Assembly (NCBI GenBank): GCA_007258455.2
Contig: VDFB02358134.1
Coordinates: 213,675,314-213,739,313 of the forward strand
Source: Sequoia sempervirens
Taxonomy: Eukaryota > Streptophyta > Pinopsida > Cupressales > Cupressaceae
Direction of reading: 5' to 3'
Length of the DNA stretch: 64,000 nt
The position numbers and the translations under genes are program-made. Below the pieces are notes generated by a model that saw only the letters and a list, made by a program, of their open reading frames with translations, had not been told where the DNA came from and did no database searches. Numbering within the stretch: position 1 is the stretch's first letter; each line of letters opens with the position of its first letter. Shown here in pieces: positions 57,521-64,000 of the stretch.

Positions 57521-57863
57521 ATCACCCAAACCCTATACTGAATATCATAAATCCTAATCCCTATACCCTAAACCCTAAACCCTCAACCTTATAAAATAAA
57601 CCTTGAACATTATCCCTCAACCATAAAATTAAACCCTAAGCCCTACATTCAATCTTGTTTGTACCCTAAACCCTCAATCCTAAACACAATACCCTCAACC
57701 CTCAATTATATCTCTCCTTCCTTATATACTTCTCTCTATCTCTCCCTCTCTCCATCTCTACCTCTCCCTTCCTCCTTCCCTCTCTCTCCCTCTCTCTCAA
57801 TATCCCAACCTTCCTCCTCTCTTTGTTTCTATCTCTCTCTATATCTACCTATCCCTCCCTCCT

Positions 57864-57944
<81 letters not shown>

Positions 57945-58317
57945 TCTCTTGATCTCCTGACCTTACTCCTTCCCTCTATATTTCTATCTCTCTCCCTTCC
58001 ATATCTTTCTCTCTCACTGCATCATTCCTTCTCTATTCTCTATCTCACCATCATCTCTCCCTCTCTCTATTTAGGATTTAGGCTTTAGGCTTTAGGCTTT
58101 AAGCTTTAGGGTTTAGGGTTTAGGGTTTAAGCTTTAGGTTTTAGGTTATAGGTTTTAGGCTTTATGGTTTATGGATTAGGCTTTAGGTCCAATCCCCTCT
58201 CTCCCACTCCCTCTGTCTCCCCCTCTCTCTCAGGTCTATCCCTCCTTCCATCCCTCCCACCCCCCTCTCTCTCAAATATATATATATCTCTCTCAGGTCT
58301 CTCCCTCCCACCCTAAC

Positions 58318-58353
<36 letters not shown>

Positions 58354-60210
58354 TCTCTCAAGTCTCCCTCTCTCAATTCTCTCCCTCCCACGCTAACTAG
58401 AGAAATCTCTCTCTCTCTCTCTCTCTCTCAGTTGTATCCATCCCACCCCCTCCCCCTCTCTCAAGTCTCTCCCTCCCACCCTAACTAGATAAATCTCTCT
58501 CTCTCATGTCTCTCCCTCCCTCTCCCTCTCTCCCATCTTTCTTTCTCCATCTCTCCTTCCCTCTTTAATCTCTATTGAGCACAATTATCTCTCTCTCCCT
58601 CCCTCCCTCCTCTCTCTATCTCACCTCTCTCTCTCCCCCTCCCTCCCTCTTTCCCTATCTAATATTCTCTATCTCCCCCTTTCTCCCACCCACCTTCCTC
58701 TCTACTTCTCTCCTAACCTATCCTCTCTACTCTCTCCCCTCCTCCTCTCTCTCAATCTCTCCACCTTCCTCCTTCCTCTCTTCTCTCTCTCTTTCTCCTC
58801 TCTCTCCTTCCTCTCTACTTCTCCCTCTCTCTCCCTCTCACCCTCTCTCTCAATCTCCCAAACCCTATACCAAATATCATAAATCTTAATCCCTATACCC
58901 TAAACCCTACACCCTCAACCTTATAAACTAAACCTTGAACATTATCCATCAACCATAAACTTAAACCCAAAGCCCTGCATTCAATCTTGTACCCTAAACC
59001 ATCAATCCTAAACCCAATACCCTCAACCCTAAATCATCTCTCCTTCCTTATATACTTCTCTCTATATCTCCCTCTCTCCATCTCTACCTCTCCCTTCCTC
59101 CTTCCCTCTCTCTCCCTCTCTATAAATATCCCAACCTTCCTCCTCTCTTTGTTTCTATCTCTCTCCATATCTACCTATCCCTCCCTCCTTCCATCTCTCT
59201 CTCTCCCTCTCTCCCTCTCTCTCCATCTCTCTCGATCTCCCAACCTTACTCCTTCCCTCTAGATTTATCTCTCTCCATTCCCTATATTTCTCTCACTCCC
59301 TCATTCCTTCTCTACTCTCTATCTCACAATCATCTCTCCCTCTTTCTATTTAGGATTTAGGCTTTAGGGTTTAGGCTTTAAGATTTAGGGTTTAGGGTTT
59401 AGGGTTTAGGGTTTAAGCTTTAGGTTTTAGGGTTTAGGTTTAGGTTTTAGGCTTTATGGTTTATGGCTTAGGCTTTAGGTCCAACCCCCTCTCTCCCACT
59501 CCCTCTGGCTCCCCCTCTCTTAGGTCTATCCCTCTTTATATCGGTCCCAACCCCCTCTTTCTCTCAAATATATCTCTCACTCCCTCTATCTCTCTCTCTC
59601 ATGTATATCTCTCACTCCCTCTATCTCTCTCTCAGGTCTCTCCCTCCCAACCTAACTAGAGAACTCTCTCTCAAGTCTCCCTCTCTCAATCCTCTCCCTC
59701 CCACCCTAACTAGAGAACTCTCTCTCTCTCTCTCTCTCTCCCTCTCTTTCCCTCTCTTAGGTCTCTCCCTCACACCTCATCACCCTCTCTTAGGTCTCTC
59801 TCTCTCACTCCCTCTATCTCTCTCCCACTCCCTCTCTCTTCTACTCCCTTTCTCTTCCACTTCCTCTCTCTTCCTCTCTCCTAGGTCTCTCCCTTCCACC
59901 ACCTCTCCATCTCACCCTAACTAGAGAACTCTCTCTTTGTATCTTTTTCTCTCCCCTATCTCTGAGGTCTCTCTCTCCCAACCCCTCTCCCTCCCTTTCC
60001 CCCCCCCTCTCTCTCTCAGGACTCTTTCTCCCACCCCTCCCCCTCTCTCAAGTCTCTCTCTCCCACCCTAACTAGAGAACTCTCTCTCTCTCACCAGGTC
60101 TCTCTCTTTCTCTCCCTCTCTTTCCCTCTCTCTCATGTCTCTCCCTCACACCCTAAAACCTCTCAAGACTCTCTCTCTCCCTCCCTCTTAGGTCTATCTC
60201 GTAGGTCTAT
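57521..60210. repeat. two tandem ~1.33-kb higher-order units of CT-rich and telomere-like blocks
   Basis: 57528 onward and 58860 onward are colinear copies (offset about 1332 bp). Each has CCCTAAA/CCCTATACC variants, then CT-rich sequence (a long (CT)n at about 57868-57942 in the first), then a TTTAGGG-type block on the same strand (58070-58190; 59350-59480), then CT-rich DNA. So the telomere-like motif is inverted within each unit. Confidence 0.87.
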
Positions 60211-60214
60211 GTAA

Positions 60215-60389
60215 ATCACTGGGAGACCCCATTTCTTGGACCCATTTTTTCAAATAGGACAAGTTAGGTTGCTAATTTCAAGAATTGACAAACTAGTGGG
60301 CCCAGTAACTTGCCAATTTAGTGAAATTGGCAATGTAGTGGCCTATTTGAAAAAAAAAGGTCCAAGAAATGGGGTCTCCCGGTGATTTA
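60215..60389. repeat. fold-back unit, isolated copy
   Basis: Left arm GGGAGACCCCATTTCTTGGA (60221 on) mirrors right arm CCAAGAAATGGGGTCTCCC (60362-60380), with CAAATAGG/CCTATTTG and AATTGRCAA/TTGYCAATT mirrored inside. A partial second copy follows (60391-60432). Confidence 0.88.
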
Positions 60390-60432
60390 CCCCCATTTCT
60401 TAGACCCATTTTTTCAAATAGGAAAAGTTAAA

Positions 60433-61124
60433 CCCTCAACCCTTAATCCCTCAACCCTCAACCCTTAAAACATGAAACTAAACCCTAAAACCCTCTGCAC
60501 TATACATTGGACCATTAACCTAATCCTTAAGCCATAGCATATACCCTCAACTAATTCTTCCAACCCCTGCCTCAACCTATTACCTAAACCATCAATCTGG
60601 GTCCTCCAACTACACCCTCAATTCTCGGCCTCCACCTACAGCTAGATCACTCAACCCTCATAAATACTTGTCCCTCCCTTCCTGCATATCTCTCCTGCAC
60701 CAATGTAGGGGTAGAAATTTATATGAGGTTGAGGATTAGGGTTTAAGGGTTGAGGTGAAAATTGAGGTTTCAGGTTGAGGATTAAGGAGGATTAAGGTTC
60801 GATTAAAGGTTTAGGGTTGAGGGTAGAGGGTTTATGGTTAGGGTATAGGTTTGAGGTATATATGGTTGTGGTTAGAGTTGAGGTCAGTGTATGGTGAGGT
60901 ATGAGGGGTTTGAGGTTAGGGTTTTAGGGTTGAGGGTTGAGGATTAAGGGATATGAGGTTGAGGGTTTAATATATAGGGTAGAGGGTTTAAAGGTTTAGA
61001 GTTTAAGGATTGAGGGTTGAGGGTTTAAGGTTGAGGGTAGAGGGTTGAGGGATTAGGGTTGAGGGTCCATTGTATAGGTTTGAGGGTTGAGAATTGAGGG
61101 TAGAGGGTAGAGGGTTGAGGGTCC
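60433..61124. repeat. telomere-like DNA with orientation switch
   Basis: CCCTCAACCCT/CCCTAAAACCC variants to about 60660, then GGGTTGAGGGT and GGGTTTAAGGG variants on the same strand from about 60720 to 61120. Very degenerate, no perfect tandem run. Confidence 0.82.
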
Positions 61125-62278
61125 ATTATGATCCACTAGCTTGCCAATTCAGTAAAATTGGCAACCTAAAGTGGCCTGTTTGAAAAAATGGGTCCAAGAA
61201 ACATCACCGAGAGACCCTATTTCTTGGATGTATTTTTTCAAACAAGCCAATCTAGGTTGCCAATTTCACCAAATTGGCAAGCTAGTGGGCGCACTGGCTT
61301 GCCAATTTGGTGAAATTGGCAATGTAGTGGCTTGTTTGAAAAAATGGGTCCAAGAAATGGGGTCATCACTGGGAGACCCCATTTCTTGGATCCATTTTTT
61401 CAAATAGGATAAGTAAGATTTCCAATTTCACCGAATTGGCAATCTAGTGGGTCCAGTAGCTTGCCAATTCAATGAAATTGGCAATGTAGTGGCCTATTTG
61501 AAAAAATGGGTCCAAGAAATGGGGTCTCCCAGTGATGTAAATCACCAGGAGACCCCATTTCTTGGACCCATTTTTTCAAACAGGCCAAGTTAGGTTGCCA
61601 ATTTCATCAAATTGGTAAGCTAGTGGGCGCACTGGCCAATTTCATCAAATTGGTAAGCTAGTGGGTGCACTGGCCAATTTCATCGAATTGGTAAGCTAGT
61701 GGGTGCACCAGCTTGCCAATTCGGTGAAATTGACAATGTAGTGGCCTATTTGAAAAAGTGGGTCCTAGAAATGGGATCTTCCAAATCACCGAGAGACCCC
61801 ATTTCTTGGACCCACTTTTTCAAATAAACCACTAATGTAATCTCACCAAATTGGCAAACCCGTTAAGCCCACTAGCTTGCCAATTCGGTATAGTGGCAAC
61901 CTAACCCAGCTATTTGAAAAATGGGTCCAAAATGGGGTCTCTCGGTATTCGATGAAGTTGAGTTTGCTAATTTCGCGAGATATCACCGAGAGAACATTTA
62001 TGGACCCATTTTTTCAAATAAACAGAATAAGTTAACATTCATCGGAGTGAAGCTAGTGGGCCCAAAACTTATGGTCGATGAAATTGGCAATGTGACATTT
62101 GAAAAGTGGGTCCAGAAATGAAAGGTCTCTGATGATTTCTTGGGGTCTCCAGTGATGTAAATCATAGGGAGACCCCATTTCTTGAACCCATTTTCAAATG
62201 AATAACGTCGATTGTAATTTCAGCATCAAATTGGCAAGCTAATACTTATTGAAAAATGGGTCCAAGAAATGATTACAT
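61125..62278. repeat. tandem array of ~165-bp fold-back units
   Basis: About six whole or partial units (near 61133, 61203, 61366, 61545, 61782, 61979 and 62150). Each is a quasi-palindrome: GAGACCCCATTTCTTGGACC ... TTGCCAATTTCACCAAATTGGCAAGCTAGTGGG, then the mirror image. The unit at 61545 has a 37-bp segment (CAATTTCATCAAATTGGTAAG...) three times. Units from 61782 on are more eroded. Frames such as 61171-61407 only translate the repeat. Confidence 0.87.
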
Positions 62279-63620
62279 CTCTCTCTCTCTCTCCCCCTCC
62301 CTACCACCCCCTCCCCTCTCTCAATTCTTTCCCTCCCACCCTAACTAGAGAATACTCTCTCTCTCTCATGTCTCTCCCTCACACCCCCTCACTCTCTCTC
62401 AAATCTCTCTCCCTCCCTCTCTCTCTCTCTCCTAAACCCTAATCCCTATACCCTATAAACTTAACCTTAAACCTTCAACCCAGTACCCTCAACCCTATAC
62501 CTAATTTCCTAAACCCTAATCCCTATACCCTATAAACTTAACCTTATACCTTCAACCCTATACCTTAATCCATAAACCCTACACCCTCAACCCTCATCCC
62601 TATACCCCATACCCTAAACCCTAAACATTATCCCTAAACCCTTAACCCTATAATTAAACCCTAAACCCTACATTAAACCTTGTACCCTAAACCTTGAACC
62701 CTAACCCTCAACCCTAAACCCATTACCCTCAACCATGTACCCAATATCTTAAACCCTAATCCCTATACCCTATACACTTAACCCTACACCCTTAACCTTG
62801 AACACTATACCTCAACCCTCAACCCTATACCTTAAACCCTTAAACCTACACCTTCAACCCTCATCCCTATACCCTATACCATCAACCTTACAACCTAAGC
62901 CTGGAACATCATCCCTCAACCCTATACTTAAACCTAAACCCTACATTCAACCTTGTACACTAAACCTTAAACCATAAACCTCAATCCTAAACCTAATACC
63001 CTCAACCATATACCCAATATTCTAAAACCTAATCCCTATACCCTATAGACTTAGTGCTTTCACCTCAACCTTGAACACTATCCCTCAACCCTCAACCCTA
63101 TACCTTAAACCCTAAACCCTACATCCTCAACCCTCATCCCTATACCTTATACCCTTAAACCTAAATATTATCCCTCAAACCTATACTTAAAAAATAAACC
63201 CTACACTCTCAAGCCTTAACCCTACACCTTATACCCTTAACCCTACACCCTAAACCCTAATCCCTATACCCTATACACTTGACCTCATACCCTCAACCCT
63301 GAACATTATACCTCAACCCTCAACCCTCAAACTTATACATAAATCCTAAACCCTAAACTCTCAACCTTAAACCTAATATCCTCAACCTAATACCCTCAAC
63401 CATATACCAAATATCCTAAACCATAATCCATATACCCTATACACTTAACCTTATACCCTCAACCCTAAACACTATCCCTCAACCCTCAAACCTATAGCTT
63501 AGACCCTAAACCCTAAACCCTCATCCCTCATCCCTATACCTATGCCTCAACTTTGTACCTAATGTCCTGACCTAATCCTTGCCTATACGCCAACCCTATG
63601 CCTTAAAAACTTGGTACACC
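62279..63620 (+). repeat. CT-rich then degenerate telomere-like array
   Basis: CT-rich to about 62430, followed by ~1.2 kb of CCCTAAACCCT, CCCTCAACCCT and CCCTATACCCT variants on the plus strand. A unit of about 300 bp seems to recur (phrases like ACTTAACC..ACCCTCAACC..GAACACTATCCCTCAACCCTC near 62765, 63050 and 63270). Confidence 0.85.
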
Positions 63621-64000
63621 TCAGCCCTCAGGGAGAGATAAAGAGGGGAGGAGGGGTTGGGGAGGAGAGGTGGGGTTGGGAGGGAAAGGGAGATAAAGAT
63701 AAATAGAGAGGAGAGGTAGAGAGAAATGAGGAGATAAAGAGTAGATGAGGAAGGATAGATGGAGGTACAGGGTATGGAGGAGAGGCCGGTGGAATGAGAG
63801 AAATAAAGAAGAGTGTGGTAGGGGTGAAGAGTGGGATATGTGGTGAAAGAGAGGAGAGTAGAGAGGAGAGATATGAGAGATAAAGGGAAGGGAGATTGGG
63901 TGAGAGGGGAGGAAGGAAGATGAGAGGGATGGGTGAGAAAAGATAAGTGGGAGAGATGGTTGTATGGGAGGAGAGGTTACAAAGGGAGAGAAGTGAGGAA
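63621..64000 (-). repeat. GA-rich tract (CT-rich on minus strand)
   Basis: GGGAGAGATAAAGAGGGGAGG-type sequence to the window end, the complement of the CT-rich tracts seen before, so the low-complexity DNA changes orientation here. Confidence 0.85.

Noticed and set aside
57655..59924. CT-rich frames of 67-107 codons
   Set aside because: Low-complexity translations (Ser/Leu/Pro) of the higher-order repeat.
61171..62121. Frames with repeated KKWVQ phrases (61171-61407, 61921-62121)
   Set aside because: They translate the fold-back repeat arms.
62430..63620. True telomere end
   Set aside because: The motif is highly degenerate with no long perfect CCCTAAA run, and non-telomeric sequence continues afterwards.

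Overview
This window reads as nuclear DNA of a large, repeat-rich plant genome, most likely a gymnosperm or conifer. The evidence is large, decayed plant-type Ty3/gypsy elements with TGGCGC-type and tRNA-iMet-type primer-binding sites, a Ty1/copia remnant, long CT-rich tracts, and degenerate telomere-like (CCCTAAA/TTTAGGG) arrays far from any visible chromosome end. Organism identity is inference. Only one ordinary-looking protein gene is visible, a 296-codon minus-strand reading frame at 26.4-27.3 kb. A 100-base assembly gap lies at 43147-43246.

Layout. (1) 0-7.4 kb: remains of a minus-strand LTR element, with a coiled-coil ORF at 6.0-3.0 kb followed by a gag at 1.1-0 kb, and a block of short mirrored GTCTC/TCGACAT motifs at 6.64-7.4 kb. 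(2) 8.0-23.3 kb: 'element A', a plus-strand 15.3-kb Ty3/gypsy (Tat-like) element with two ~1.04-kb LTRs, TGGCGC primer site, gag, protease, an RNase H-like domain placed before reverse transcriptase, RT, RNase H, integrase, and a long extra ORF between integrase and the 3' LTR. Another LTR with its own primer site is nested in it in minus orientation (16.7 to ~18.9 kb). A second copy of the end of the extra ORF sits directly upstream of the 5' LTR. (3) 23.3-26.3 kb: AT-rich DNA with paired direct repeats and a clean 170-bp TIR element. (4) 26.4-27.3 kb: the cellular gene. (5) 28-36 kb: a short SINE-like unit, LTR-like pieces, two diverged copies of a dispersed repeat (one with an expanded 27-bp minisatellite), a ~985-bp TIR element, and CT-rich/telomere-like DNA.

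(6) 36.2-37.86 kb: CT-rich low-complexity tract. (7) 37.9-43.1 kb: 'element D', a young minus-strand LTR element with only a gag-type zinc-knuckle region, cut by the gap. (8) 43.2-49.3 kb: unannotated AT-rich DNA, a second inverted copy of the 32-kb TIR family, and a minus-strand copia RT/RNase H. (9) 49.5-56.5 kb: 'element B', a minus-strand relative of A (protease, RNase H-like domain, RT), whose protease gene is split by 'element C' (51457-55485, plus strand, 5-bp target duplication). (10) 56.5-64 kb: an LTR-like piece, then satellite-like DNA: two ~1.33-kb higher-order units mixing CT-rich and telomere-like blocks, a tandem array of ~165-bp fold-back (inverted-repeat) units, more telomere-like DNA, and a GA-rich end.

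Nearly all retroelement genes carry stops, frameshifts or lost catalytic residues, so the window is mainly a record of nested insertion and decay. The points most worth checking are the shared RNase H-before-RT order of A and B, the extra ORF of A with a possible splice acceptor, the fold-back satellite, and the unnamed 296-codon gene.
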